Shown: positions 25,026 through 38,300, counted from the stretch's first letter. The stretch is 64,000 nt of DNA from Gonium pectorale (GCA_001584585.1 LSYV01000002.1:587919-651918); one strand, 5' to 3'. Translations and numbers: made by a program. The notes: generated from the sequence alone by a model not told the origin.

Positions 25026-28000
25026 ATGGCGCCTTTAGACACTTCCAGTCCAGTTGCACTGGCATTCGTGTACATATCGACCATAGCAGCAGGCCTCTAC
25101 CTGCTATATCACCTGGTCCTGGCGCCAAAAGGACTTCCTCCTGGTCCGCTTTTCCACCCGCCAATCTTGGGCGACAGTGTGTTCCTCGGCACTGGCAACC
25201 CGCTTCGCTTCTTTTTCTGCCGGTAGGCCCACTATTAGATGATCACGGGGATTCTATCAGGGCCTGAATGTCGCTTTGTTCCGGCATCAGCCGGGACATA
25301 GGTTGGAACGGTGTGAATCCACCTCCCCGGACCCCCTACCTTTCCCGCTCACCACACACGGCTCATCCTCTGCATGCGCTCATTGTATTCGTAGCCTGAA
25401 GCGCTTTGGTTCAGTGTACCGGCTGAAGATGATGGGGAGCCGGATATGGATGATCAACGACACACAAGCCCTGCGTGCGATCTTGAAGGACGAGAACGCG
25501 GGCCCTGAAGTTCCGTTTCCGACCTTCAAGGCGCTCATGTAAGCGGCCGGGCGTTGGGCCGAAGAGGAGTGAACGAGACAACCAGGGGACGACCGTGTGG
25601 AGGGGCTGATTTGGGACAGTATGCGCAGAAGGCACAGGGTGCGCCGGTGGCACTGCGGGCTGTGCGCCTGGGTGATGCCCTGCGGTTGGGCGGCACGGTT
25701 GCTGTCATGCTCTTCCCTTGCACTCAAGCCTTGGGACAGGTAACATGGTTGCACGCGAGGGTCACGCCGGGCTGAACTCGTACTGCAAATGTGCAGTTAC
25801 ATATTCCTGATATGCGCTGCCGCCCGCAACCGCGGCCGCACATTCATGTTACTTGCGTTCCTCGCAAACGATTGAGGACCTGCGAAAACTGCCATTGCAC
25901 CGCCTGCAGGGGCGAGGAGACCCTATTGCGCTCGCACCCCAACGGAGCGCATCCCAACTTCGTAAGTTCAGGCTGGGCGAGCCTTTCGCCTTCAGGAACT
26001 ACAACCTGCCCTGGGAAATGCACTTCTTCCACGGCCTCGCACCCCGCGACCCTGGGGCTCGCGAGGTCACCGGGTGCCCCGCGCACTCCATGCGCGTGCT
26101 CCCTAGAGCGTTCTTGGGCAGGCGTCCCTGGCCGTGGTCCGCATTGCCTGTCTGTTGACCCGCTGACGCTTACCAGTAACCCTATGATGTCCACCACAGA
26201 GGAAGGTCTTTCTGGCGGCTGTGGGCCCGCAAGCGCTGTCCGCGATGGCGCCCCGGGTGGTGGCGGCCGTGAACGCGCACCTGCCGAGCTGGGAGCGGGC
26301 CGGCAAGTTCCCGCTGTTCCGCGCGGTGAGGTGGCCAGGTGATGTCAGGAAGGGAACGGAAGGAGTGGGTGCGGATGTCTGAACCGCCACTGCCGCAACA
26401 GGCGTGTTGCCTCGACCGCCGTTATCGCCGTCGCCTCCTACAGCAGAACACAGCCCAGAGGACATGACTGCTGGTCCAACTGCCTAAGCTTATGGCCAAC
26501 CAGTCGCCGAGTCTTGAGGCGGGAGGGAGGGGAAACGAGAGACTTCCGACTATGGGGGACCCGGCTTGTGGCGACTGGGCGATCGCACGTGACATGATCG
26601 TTCCGTCATCATTGTAGGCGCGGCTGCTAGGTGTGGACATGGCGGTGGACGTCATCATGCAGATCCAGTTGCCCCCGGGTGTGGACCGCGACGACTTCAA
26701 GAGGCAGGTACGGTACGGCATGTGCGTGCTATCAGTCACAATGGCCATACGTCTGCTCGCTTGGTGTAACTCACGGCGGAACTCTTGTGGACCTTGACGT
26801 TAACATGGTGACTGTCTCGCTTGCGAGTTCACCAGATGAGCTCAGCTTTGGGTGCCCCACGGCTTGCCGACCCACTGCCAAGCGCAACTCCGATCGTCGT
26901 GCACCAAGTCCGATCGTCGTGCACCAGTGACGGCTTTTGAGCTCACAAGCCGGCTTGCAGGTTGAGACCTTCTTTGACGGCATCTACAGCCTGCCGATCG
27001 CGCTGCCGGGCACGGACTTCTCCCGCGCCCTGGCCGCCAAGACCTGGCTGCTGGAGGTGCTCCAGCACGGGGTGCGGGAGCTGCACACCGAGTTTATTAA
27101 GCAGGTCGGTGCGACCGTACGCCGAGGGTGCGCCGAGGGCGTGTCGGGCCGGACACGGTGCAGTGATGTCATGCACGGGGCTCTTCCGAGGCCGCGCAAC
27201 GGCATGATTACTGGTGTGGAGGGTTGACGACTCCGAGTCCAGCCTTGGCGTCGTAAGGCCTCGTGTCGTGCACCACCCACGTCCGCTACCCGTGCAACGG
27301 CGGGTCCTTGTTTCTGGTGACTACATATCGTTAGCGGTCACCTGAGCAGGCAGCGGTGTACGGGAAGTCCGACAGCGTTGCTGCTCTGCATGCGGCGCCC
27401 AACTCCACCACAGCGCCGCGACCCTTGCGCCGCCCGCAGTGGGACGCCGTCGGGCAGGACATCCCTGCGTACGCTGCCAAGGTGCTGGAGCACGCAGCGG
27501 CCGCGACGGCGGAGCAGGCGCCCGCCGGCGCCGCCGCGTCATCGCCGTCGTCCCTCGCCCTGACGCCCAGCATCCACCTCTCGCAGCTGCTGGTGCGGGC
27601 GGCCTTCAAGTGAGCCCGCAGGGAGGCAGGCAGCAGGGCCCCACACGCGCGCCCCTGCCCCATGCGTCGGCCTGCACGGTGCAGAGCAGGCGCACACACG
27701 CCCTGCTGCGCTGTTTTGTCGTGTATAGAACTGTTTTGAGCATACCGGAACCTACCCCGGATGGCGCACTATGAGCCTTGGGGTGGCCGCTGCCGTGCAG
27801 GCGCTTCGGGCTTCAGGACGCAGCGCTGGGGATCCTGCACATGTTGGTGGGGTCGGGCGACACCACCCGCTTCGGCCTCTTCAACTCCTGGGCCCTGATC
27901 GCCATGTCGCCGCGCGTGCAGGACAAGATCTTCGAGGAGCAGCAGCAGGTGGGCCGTCGGGGCTGATGGGGCCTTCGCGTGCCGCGCCTAGTCTTCTACA

Positions 28001-29316
28001 CAAGCAAACATACAGCACCACTGCTTTTGCTCCGGGCGTGCAGCTGTACTGTTTGCCCGTGAGGCGGGTACGCATATGTGCTGCTCCACCTTCATGTTCA
28101 TGTTCGCCCTCTGTTGGCGGCCGCAGGTGGTTGCGCAGCACGGGCCCGGGCTCACCCACGAGGCCAGCCTGGACATGCGCTACCTGGAGGCCACGCTCAA
28201 GGAGTGCATGCGGATCCTGCCAGCTTCGGCGGGCGGCATCCGGCGGCTCGCGGAGGACGTGCGCGTGGGCGGCGGCTACGTCATCCCCAAGGGTGCGCGC
28301 AGAGGCAGCTTGGTTGCATGCTGATGACAAGAAGGGCTAGCAGTCCTCGCAGAGGACGATCTTCGTCTAGCACGATGATACTGCGCGCGTCTCCGCACAA
28401 ACTGTACACTTACATGCACATGCTCACCCCAAGGGCGGCGTCTTGCTATATTTAGCTGTAACTTGGGCGTCACAGGCGAGACCGTGTGGTACCACGCCGG
28501 CCTGCTGCACTGCACCGACCCCGCGCTGTGGGACGGCCGTACCGACTGCGAGCTGCCGCCGCACATGGACTGGCGCCACAACTTCGAGGAGGCCTTCTGC
28601 CCCGAGCGCTGGCTGGGCGGAGAGGAGGCGGGCCGCCCGCGTTCCTACTACAACTTTGGCGCGGGCGCGCACATGTGCGCTGGCATGAACGTGGTGTACA
28701 TGGTGAGACGCCGGGGGTTGGGAGGGGGCAGCGGAGAGGGACACGGTCAGGCAGGGGGGCAGTGCAGGGGTCTGGAGGGCGAGGGGAGGCAGTCGTGGGG
28801 CAGCGGAGACGAGGAGGGCAGGGCCTGTTGGGTGTCGTAAGCACTCTGGGTTGGATAGTCGGCCCGGGCGGAGGCGGCTTTGCAGATGCAGGCGCTGGTT
28901 GACAGCTGTGCGGGTCCGGCATCGGCCCTCCAGCGGGGAACGCTGAGCGTCCGGCCCCAGCTGGGTGGGTGTCACATAATCTCTTGGGGAGCCTGTAAGC
29001 TGTACATCTGAAAACTCGCACGAGCACAACGGGGTTTGCTATGCGCTTCCGCTGCCGCGTGATGCTTACCTGTCAACCTGTGTACCCCGCACGGGTATTC
29101 TAGTGACGGATTGGCGGTCGCAGCAAACAGAGTTTCCGAATCCCATGCCTTTTGTAGGAGCTGAAGCTGCTGCTCGCTATGGTGCTCCGCAAGTACCGCA
29201 TCCGGCTCGAATGCCCTGACATGCTGGCCCGCTGCGGGCGGCTGTTTCCATACTTGATGCCGGAGAAGGGAACGGACAACGTCATCCTGGAGCCGCGGGA
29301 AGCCCCAGATTCGTGA
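25026..29316 (+). CDS. Cytochrome P450, paralog A (CYP85-clan, CYP26/CYP120-like)
   Basis: Eleven exons (25026-25222, 25395-25538, 25910-25961, 26200-26325, 26618-26707, 26961-27104, 27350-27609, 27801-27948, 28127-28292, 28476-28702, 29158-29316) join in frame to 570 residues. An N-terminal membrane anchor (about residues 10-30) is followed by the proline-rich hinge KGLPPGPLFHPP. The I-helix reads GSGDTTRF, the K-helix ExxR is ECMR, the PERF-like motif is FCPERW, and the haem loop is FGAGAHMCAG with the cysteine ligand. At the start of exon 4 the C-helix position that is Trp in B, C and D is Phe (PNF-RKVF). Family knowledge: these are ER-bound haem mono-oxygenases; CYP26/CYP120 relatives act on retinoids, and other CYP85-clan members on sterols and terpenoids. 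The substrate is unknown. Exon 7 is a variable Ala/Pro-rich linker. The gene looks intact. Confidence 0.9.
26889..26926 (+). repeat. 20-base tandem duplication in P450-A intron 5
   Basis: TCCGATCGTCGTGCACCA occurs twice in direct succession, at 26889-26906 and 26909-26926, separated by AG. It lies just upstream of exon 6, between exon 5 and its acceptor. Confidence 0.9.
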
Positions 29317-30643
29317 GGCTCAGGGCGGCGCGCGGCCAAGGGCGGCACCAGGCCACTACATCTGGCACGTAGGGCAAGGACCCTGGGGAGGAGAGCTGTG
29401 TGTGCACAGCGCGGGGGATACAGGTTAGCCTTGTGATATGAATCAATGTCAGCGCTGCAACTGCGCGGTGCTTTCGTGCGGTTCCGCGTGCTTGTAAGCC
29501 TTTGCTGGCCACTTGAGCTGAGGCCAGAGCCACTTGGAAGTGCGGGGGCTCCCTGGGGCGCCGCATGGGGGAAGCTGACTAGCTTACCGTATGTTATGAC
29601 TGCTGACATTGTCGCATCTTTGTGATCCCACGGTGACTGCGGGCGCTTACATGTACTTGGGTTCCACGAAAGCTAGATGCGGGACCGACGGCGGCCGTGC
29701 ATCCTGAGGAAACGATGCAAGCGCCGCTGCTCAGCTCAAAGGTTTACAGATGCGAACTTCCGTGAGGTTTGGGGTGCCAGTCTGTGATTGAATGTAATGT
29801 TCCCCACAAGGAGCTAGCCGTCACGACGCGGCCCTTACGATCGTTGAGGGGTATTCGTTTTCAGCTGCGAGGCCATGCGTCGGCCCTGGCGTTGCCTCTC
29901 GCGGCGCTGCCCAAGGACACGGACTGTTGCGGGGATAGTGGAGTGCTGAGTGCGGTGCGGCGTTGTTGTCACATGCGAGTCGCGCTGTATCACTTCCGCG
30001 GCGGACGCGACTCTGCGCCCTCCGCTGTTCTCGCAGTGACACTTTCCCTATGCAAGACAGCCAGTTTGCCTTCGGCGCTTCCTCACAGGCAGCGATACAG
30101 CGATGTTCCGCTGGCGACGGATGCTGCCCTCTGTCGCATGCCCAGTACGACCCACGGGACAGCCCCTCTCCTCTCCAACCAGTACTGCGACAGGCGCCGA
30201 ATCTTGCTGGCTTCAAGGCCAAGATCATAATGTACTGGGTTGGATTAGACTGCATGCGGCTCGGCAGTCTGACAGGCGACGGGCGGAGGCCCACCGACGT
30301 TGCTCTGTCAAACACCGAGTCCGCGACTGACTGGCAGCTGCTAGTGGCGACATCAAGCAATCGCCCCATGCCCTCACATATCACCTTTTGCGCGGGCAGC
30401 GAGTTATGCCGAAGTGAATACGCGCACTAACCTCCATGTGCAGGTACACCGGCCTTTCAGTCCCCATTCACCTTCCCGCCAGGTCCTGAGGGCTTAACGA
30501 GCCGAGGCAACCTATTGCACTCTGACTTCAAAGGCCCGCACACGCGCCTCCACAGGCCAGAGCTTCACGTGCCACAGGCAGCTGCTGTGCCGCCGCCGCT
30601 GCGGACAGACCTTTCCCTGTGTTGCCCGCTGGCTGTGGATAGT
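29317..30643. other. P450-A 3' UTR and methyltransferase upstream region
   Basis: No coding exon is supported here, although several short frames are open by chance. TGTAA at 29493-29497 gives P450-A a short 3' UTR of about 180 bases. The rest should contain the promoter and 5' UTR of the methyltransferase. An upstream extension of methyltransferase exon 1 to about 30515 is open in the same frame. Confidence 0.4.
29493..29497 (+). terminator. TGTAA polyadenylation signal of P450-A
   Basis: First TGTAA after the stop at 29316. Confidence 0.5.
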
Positions 30644-33600
30644 ATGCCTGGGTCTCATAGGGCCCAGAAGCAGGGCCCTGACGGCCTAGCCCTGCCTGTC
30701 CGTGCGGGCTCCCCCGCGAGGGCGCTCCCTGGCGGCCCCCCTGCCGACGCTGACGACAGCAGCATTGACGTATCAGAGGCCTACAGCGGCCTCGACCTAA
30801 GCAAGCCCTCCAAGCTTGCACGGCTGAGACGGTGAGTGAGGCACCCGGGCAGAATTGTTCAGGCCACAGCGGGGCTGAACCTCTTGGGGGGGCTGTGCTC
30901 GTGCGCTGCCACGCATTTGCAGTGGAACAACATGCACCTCCTGTCCTTTGCTCCTTTGCCGGTAACCTGAATCTGCACCTCAAACATGGACCCCGACGCA
31001 GGAAGGTCATGTCGGTGCAGCAGCTCTGGATCTGGTGAGTTGCTGTCTTAGTGGACAATGGGTGCGGAGAATGGCTTTGCCCAGGCTCGGGATGCGCAGA
31101 TGGCACGAGAGCCCCCAAACTCCCCAAAACCCATGTCCGTAATTTCACCGCAGGCCCTTCACGCACTACAAGCCGACTAACCAGGTCATGGTGGGTCACC
31201 CCGGGTTTCATTTCGTCGTGACCGTGACTTCCGTAATTGTGTCCGTGAGCGGGTGGCTGCCGTTATTGCCGTACATTCGGCTCACTCTCTCCCCTTACCG
31301 CCCCGCGCAGCTGTGCTACCGGACGCTGTTCCAGGACCTGCGCCAGCCGGGCGCCAACGACGACCACCTGGCGGCGCGGTTCCGTGACGAGCTGATGCCG
31401 CTGCGGTGGGTTGGGTCGCCCGCCCGCAGCTCGTACCCTGACTGGGTTCGTTGACGGCAAGCGTCTTTGGGGGCGATGCCCAGGCTGTCTGCTGCACAGC
31501 ACACATAGAGACGCCTGGCCCCTGGCAGTGCCTGGGGCGTCGGGCAGTGCGGTAGTTGCCTGTTCGAGCAGCTTCCATAGTGGAGCCTAGCGCTGTGAAG
31601 AGTCCTCGACGCGTGCCTGCCCCCGCCCGCCTACCTGCCTGTCGTTTCCACAGCGGCTGGGTCCACCGCAAGATGCCGATGCTGCTGCACATCAACAAGG
31701 TGGGGCTCCCGACACGGTCCTGCAGACTGACCGACTGGCGGGCGGATCCAGGGATTCCCCCAGTGAATCGAGGCAAAGGGCGATAGCCCTGTCAATGAGA
31801 GGGATGGAACCCAACCTTTCCGGCGAGCCGCATCTGTCCCTTTAGGTGAAACGCCAGCTTGACTCTGTGCTCTGACAGTCGAGGCCGGTAGGGCGGATCG
31901 CATCCTTCCCCCGTCATGGCCCAACCGCGTGCGGCCCTTCTGCAGCCCTGCTGCAGCCCTTCTGCGGCTCAAGCCATATGGGCACCGCAGGTCGCTCCTC
32001 ACCCGCCTGTGAGTGACCCACCGCCGCCTGGCTCGCACCCTCCGCATCTGTACACTACGTTCAGGCACCTCCTTCACACCCCTGCCTCTGAGCAGGTGTT
32101 CATCAACGCCGCGCCGTTCGGCTGCCCGGGCATCATGACGTACCTGGACGCACGCACCCGCTGGCTGGACGAGGAGGTGCTGGCGGCGCAGGGCGCGGGC
32201 GCCAAGCAGGTGCGGCTTCGTTGCGTTTCCACTCTCCACATCCCCACGTCCTTGGTCCGCCTGTTGTAGGGGTATGTTGATCCGGCCCGGGCAGGGCAGG
32301 CCGCCCCAACCTGGAGTCAGTCCTGGTGCACTTGATACATAATACATGATACACGATACATGGTGTCTCCTTTGCGCCAACCGTGCGGCGTGTGCCCGCA
32401 GCAAGGTGCACACACACGCGCGCGCGTGAGCGTCCCTGCGCGTCTCACCGTTGCGGCGTTGCGTTGCCCGGGCTTGGGACTCCCCATCAGCACGCCTCCC
32501 TTTGGCGCTCTCGTACGCACCGTAAGGCCATCCCACCCCAGCCCCGCCATCCTGACCCCACGCACGCATGCAGGTGGTGGTGGTGGCGGCGGGCTTCGAC
32601 ACGCGCGCGTACCGCCTGCGGGCCCCAGGCGTGTCGTTCTTCGAGGTGGACCTGCCCGAGGCCTCGGAGCGCAAGCGCAAGCTCGTCGACCGCACGCTGC
32701 CGGCCGAGCAGGTAGGGGCAGGCTTCAGTGGCCGTTGACCGTTGGCGGTCGACGGCCTCCTTCGCAGCCGGCAGCCACTGGGCGCGGCACCCGCTTCGCG
32801 CCACCGTATGCGTCCCGGGCTCCGCCCTGCAAGCTGCTGCAGCTGAGCAAACGAATTGCGGGTGATGTCTAGCACCCAGAAGGCCGGGACCCATGGGACG
32901 ATGCTCTCTATGTGTTGCCTGTGTACATGCAGTACCCCCGGCCCACCTACATCGCGGCGGACCTATCCCGGGTCAGCCTCGCGGACGCGCTGCTGGGCCG
33001 CTGTGGGAGCGACGCCGGCTCCGAAGCCGATAGCAACGGCAGCAGCGGCGGCGCCTTTCGGCACCAGAGCACCACGACCATCAGCAACAACGGCAGCCTC
33101 AGCAACGCCGGCAGCGGCAGTAGCGCGGCGCAGAGGCCGGACCAGCCGAAGAGCGCCCGGAGCATTTTCTCAGCGGTTGGCGGGACTGGCTTCAACCCGC
33201 GGGTCAAGACGCTCTTCACTGTAAGTCCGCACGCCTCCTACGCTTTAGCGGCAGGTTGGAAGCTTTGGGTGCCTGCCTAACCAGCCGGAAATAGCTCATT
33301 AATTACCGCACTGTGTCCAGCCCCATGCACTGTGACCACTTCCAAATGCTACCGCAAATTTACAACCTCCAGGTCGAGGGCCTGCTGTACTACCTGCCGC
33401 CCGAGGCCGTGACTCGGCTGCTCAAGAGCATCCGCTCCATTGCGGCCCCGGGTGAGGAGGACCCAGGGTGGGCCTCTGGGCGGGCAGCCATCCGGCATCT
33501 GGGCCTGAGCATTCCCAACCTCCCGCGTCACTGGCCCGCCCGCCTGTGCACCCCTACCCGCCCGCCGCCCCCTGCCCGCCCGCAGGCAGCCGCGTGGCCT

Positions 33601-34149
33601 TCGACTTCCTGCACGCCGATGTGTTCAGTGGCAAGCGCTATGCGCCGGGCTACGAAACGCTGCGCCTGGTGGGTGTGCCCGGGTGCCTGCCTGGCTGCCT
33701 GCCGCTCTGCCTGCCTGCTTGAATGTCCTGAAAAGGCGCAGTGCGTTCCAATGGGCGCGTGTAGGCAGTATAACCTTTCAAGTTGGTAATGTGCGACAAG
33801 GACACCGGCACTCCGTTGTGTAGACCCGTACGGCGCACCAGGCGCATGGGGAGGCACAGAGGCTTGACAGACTTGCACAAACCTCTTTCCTGAGCTCCTC
33901 TTTCCAGTTTTTGCGGCCTCCCTTGCCCTTGTTGATGCACTGCAGACGGTGAAGAACAAGGGCGAGCCCAAACGCAGCGGCCTGGACCCCGCCACACTGC
34001 GGCCCTACCTGGCCTCCCTCGGCTGGAGGCTAACCTACATGCCTAAGCCCAAGGACGTGGCGGCCGCTATGTACCCGGACGCCGGCTGGAGCCGCCTCAA
34101 CCCCGTGCTGCCGCCCTTCTACAACTTCGCGGTCGCGGAGACGATGTGA
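30644..34149 (+). CDS. SAM-dependent methyltransferase, LCM/TcmP (TIGR00027-like) family
   Basis: Eleven exons (30644-30831, 31002-31034, 31154-31190, 31311-31405, 31654-31699, 32096-32209, 32574-32711, 32933-33220, 33373-33451, 33586-33668, 33946-34149) give 434 residues with consistent phases. Exon 6 shows the family region ITYLDARTRWLDEEV-like (MTYLDARTRWLDEE), exon 7 the SAM-binding motif I VVVVAAGFDTRAYRL followed by FFEVDLPEA, whose acidic residue should contact the SAM ribose. Exon 9 has VEGLLYYLPPEAV, exon 10 SRVAFDFLHAD, and exon 11 a GLDPATLRPYLASLGW tail. This fits leucine-carboxyl-methyltransferase-like enzymes, which include TcmP-type O-methyltransferases of secondary metabolism. 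A Ser/Gly/Asn-rich insert of about 50 residues interrupts exon 8. It sits between P450-A and P450-B on the same strand, suggesting a shared pathway. The chosen ATG is the last one before conserved sequence. Confidence 0.85.
32332..32361. repeat. Short GATACATAATACAT-type repeat in a methyltransferase intron
   Basis: Four imperfect copies of a GATACA-like unit lie in the intron between exons 6 and 7. This is simple sequence with no evident function. Confidence 0.6.
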
Positions 34150-35350
34150 TTCGAGCTTGAGGGTGTGCGTGAAGTGCCGTATCGTCTCCAGAATGGCAGG
34201 CGGCAGCGATGTTGAGCACGTGAGTTGGGAGGACTTCTGGCTTCCGGGCAGCGTGTGGGACGCGTGTGAAAGGAGGCAAGAGGGAGAGAGTCTTCGATGG
34301 AAACGGTCGTGGGTAGGTGTGGAGGGAGGTACGTGAGCGAGGGTGTTAAGTGTTGAGCGGGAGTGCAAGAATCCGTGGTGGTTGCCGTGATTCCGCCCAC
34401 GCCCCTCGATCTGAAATTGTTACACGTGAGTGCTTATTTACCACCGTATCTTTTATACACGAACGATGTAGACTGCGAACGGATAGGTCAGTCAAGCCGC
34501 CGGCACGGACGCGCTGGATGTTCCCTCCTTCAAACACAACCGTGCTTTCGGCTCCATAGTGGCGTCATCCCCTGTTGGCCCGGCGTGTCTTGGCGTGCCG
34601 CTGCCAGCTTGTCCGCCTGAATCCAGATCTAAACTTCCGGATTACACGTGCCTGTCCTAGCTGCGTAAGCGGATCGGAGGATCATGTGTCCGCTTGTAAA
34701 AATCTCCTTTGCGAGCTGCAGAAGAAGCGCCTGGGTTGCTGTGACGGCCTGGGACGTTAGGTTTTGATGGTGTTGGTTGGCCGGCAGTGGCCGAGCCGCA
34801 TGGCCGAGTGCAGAACGTCTGCAGACTTTTCGACGCAGAGCGCCGCGCCGACGAGATCGGGCACCTGCCGAGTCGCACCCATTTGTAAACGAGACCATGA
34901 GCGCCCTCATCGTTGGCGAGGATCGCTACGTCCTTCAGGGTAACCTGGGAGAGGCCGAAGGAACTTGCCGCTGTTGTCAGTATTTGTCAGGTCGACGATG
35001 CCTCGTAATTGTAAATGCACCCAGTCGAATGTTGCATGCCGGCGCTTGCGCCACCAGTCCTGGCGCGCATACAGTGCGCATACAGCATACGGCCTAAAAG
35101 TATGATCCGGTATATTGCTCAGCATGCGCTCCACGGCGCGCTTCCATCATGGGCCCTGGATGGCCGCGGGCAACAGCAGTGGGTGGTGGGTACTATTAGG
35201 ACCCCGGCAGTGGCATCTTGCGGGTACGATAGATTGGAGACCGTTTCCCGTAGTCCCCCGTATCCCGTACGCGTCCGAGGCACGATCATGTTTTAACAGT
35301 GTATTTGACGAGGTGTTCAGACGCGCTGACGAGCTGACGGCACACCAATC
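34150..35350. other. Methyltransferase 3' UTR and P450-B upstream region
   Basis: No coding exon is supported. TGTAA at 34695-34699 probably ends the methyltransferase mRNA. A near-duplicated GTGCGCATACA unit lies at about 35068-35092. The P450-B promoter should lie just upstream of 35351; no clear TATA box is visible. Confidence 0.4.
34695..34699 (+). terminator. TGTAA polyadenylation signal of the methyltransferase gene
   Basis: First TGTAA after the stop at 34149; the 3' UTR would be about 550 bases. Confidence 0.45.
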
Positions 35351-38300
35351 ATGTCGTTTGCAACCGTGGACTCAGGATGGTCCGCCATCCTCATGGTGCT
35401 CTCGACTTTGACCGCGGCGCTTGTCGTCGCCTATGAAGTGTACAAAGTGCTGTATCGGCGTAAGGGGCTACCGCCTGGCCCCTTGCTGCACCCTCCCTTT
35501 CTTGGCGATGGGCTCTACCTCGGCGTTGGCAACCCCCTTAGGTTCCTGTTCGCGCGGTGAGTGCCTATGAAGAAAGGCGTGGCAATGAGCGCTTGCGGAA
35601 CCGTTGTAGTCTGGCAACGAACCGCTTAGCTGCTGACCTTTCCGCTTTTGATTGTCGCGAATGCGGGCAAGGGAGCTGCCGTATGACACTGGAAGGGACT
35701 GCCTTACTGGCTGACACGGCAAGAGTTCACCCCCCCCATACCAGCCAAACCCACACGCCTGGGCACAACCTCCCTCGCACCAGCCGGAGCTGTTGCATGG
35801 TATAGAGCAAGAACTGCCTTTCTCACGTGTGTCACACACGGACCGGTCCCTTTGGACCCCTGGGTACACCGCCCACCTTTGCTTCCTGGTCCCGCAGCTT
35901 TAAGCGTTATGGCTCCATCTTCCGCATCCAGATGATGGGCGAGCGAATCTGGCTCATTAATGATCCGCTGGCCCTGCGGCCCATCCTGACGGACGAGAAG
36001 GCTGAACCGTTCATCCCCATCACGACCTTCAAGACACTCATGTGAGTGGGGACCGCTTACGTGAAGCCCCAAGGCATTTGGAATTACGGTAGTCTGAGAA
36101 CCTGAGAAGGGCCAAGTGTACTTCTGGTACGCATGACGCGCTCCGGCGGGGTTGATCCGAGTTGCCCGATGTGAATGCGTTGCCTGAGCAGGGCGAGTGG
36201 CTGGACAGTGTGTAGTGAAGTGAGACGTGGGTGCCATGGGATCATGAGGGCTATTCAGGCACTGCGGTCTCATGGCCGATACACGCTTGGAGCCGCCAGC
36301 TTGGTTGTTGGCACGCACGGTCAGCCCTGCTGCCTGCCATCTCTTGTGCCGCTGCGGCTGCAGGGGTGACGATGTCATCCTGCGCGCTCATGCCGCCGGC
36401 GCACACTCTTCCTGGGTGAGTGTGCCCTCCCCCATTTGCTGGAGCAGTAGTAACCGCCCGTTCGCACTGCACCGACTAGTCGATAACAGGTGTTGTATTG
36501 AGCCGGGGAAAGCATCTGCCGACGAGTTGGCAAAGGGCCCGATCCCCGCGCTCGCGAGATCCCAGCCATGCATGTTGTATGTTGCAGTGCAGCAATAGCG
36601 TGCCTTAGCGTCCCGCAATGCCATCCCTGGCGAGCGTTCAGTCACGCACACACCGATGGATGGGCATTCGACGGATGAATGCCATTTGCACCCCATCCCA
36701 TGCAACGTCAGCATCTTTGCCAACTCCTGGGAGACGTGTCGTGTCCTCCGCATTGCATCCTCTCTTCCCACCTTCTCTGTCCCTGCTAAGCTCGCTGTTG
36801 CCCATTATCGTTCCCGCCAGTAACGGCCGGCCCTCGCTGCCCATTCTCTGCCCGTTCTCCCGTAGCCTCCATCCTCACCCTGCTTCGCCCCTCCCTCCAG
36901 CGCAAGGTGTTCCTCGCCGCTGTGGCCCCCAAGGAGCTGGCCTCGCTGGTGCCCCGTGTGCTAGACATAATGCACCACCACATGGCAGCCTGGGAGGCGG
37001 ACGGCAAGGTGCACATCTACTCAGCGGTGAGCAACGGAGGGCCGGAGCGGGAGGGCGCCGGTTTCGGACCTGGCTGTCGTATAGCTGGTGCGCAGCTTGT
37101 ACGGCGCGAAGCCGTGCCGCAGCAGGCCGCGCATGCCTCATGCGGCCGCACGTCACCTGTACAGTAACTTGATTTCTCAATCCCAGTCGCGGTTCTCTGG
37201 CATGCAGCTTCCTGGTGATGTGGGTATCTGACTGATGGAATGCCAGGTAGCATCCCCCCAAGGCCCGCAAGTCCCACCGGCCAGACCAGCACCGCAGCTT
37301 CTTACGCCCCACCCAACGGCCCCGACGAACGTCGTGACTGCGTTCGTGGACAGGCCCGGGCGATGGGCTTGGACCTCTCGGTGGACGCCATCATGCAGGT
37401 GAAGCTGCCGGAGGGCGTGGACCGTGGCCACTTCAAGAAACAGGTGGGCGCGGTAGCGGATCTGGTAGCTGCGGCCCAGGAATGGGGTGTGGCCTCTACA
37501 CAGAGTAAGCCCCCCGTGGAAAGCTGAGGTGATCTTGGTTCTTGCGCGGCTGCGCTCTTTGCGTCGTGTCCCACTCAATATGGCCCATCTACGCATCAAT
37601 GCGGTGGCTGCTTAGCAGTGCTGTCACGGCATCAGGGCTGCAGCGGGCGCCGCCTACCGTAGTCCTGCAAGCGCCCAACCGCATTGCAGCCCCGACTCAA
37701 ATGGCGCTGCATGGTTGCTGGGGCTCTTTACCAGCACTACCACACCGAGTTCGCCACAGACCTATGTCTCCGGGTAACGCAGGGTAGCGTAACGCGAAGC
37801 ACCCCTCGCCTTTTGCTGTGGCCTTTGCTGGGTCCAGAGGTCCGCACCACTAACTTGGGAGGGCCTTCGCACGCCTGACACGGCAAACGCTGGTGTGCAT
37901 GACCAGGCAGGGTACCCTTCCGTAGTGGGACCCTGCTTACGGACATTTCGTAACGCTTCGGTGTAGTGGCGTAAAGTTCCTGTGGCCCCCGTCGCGACTC
38001 CTTCCAGGTGGAGACATTCTACGACGGCTTGTACGCGCTGCACAGCCCCCTGCCCGGCAGCGCCTTCTCCCGCGCCCTGGCCGCTAAGGCCTGGCTGCTG
38101 GAGACGCTTCAGCCTGGAGTGCGGGAGCTGCACGCAGAGGTCATGAAGAAGGTACGGCGCAGTACCGGCCGCCTGTACGTCATCACAAGTCACAAGCATG
38201 CACATGGTGCAGCCGCACATGCGCACTGGCGTGCGTTTCACGCACGGTGCGTATAGCAGGAGCGGGGAGGACACAAGGTACACCACTTCATATGGTCCTC

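Noticed and set aside
31631..32875. Long - strand open frame of 414 codons over the methyltransferase gene
   Set aside because: It is antisense to several well-supported methyltransferase exons, has Arg/Ala/Gly-rich composition typical of reverse-frame shadows in GC-rich DNA, and shows no domain.
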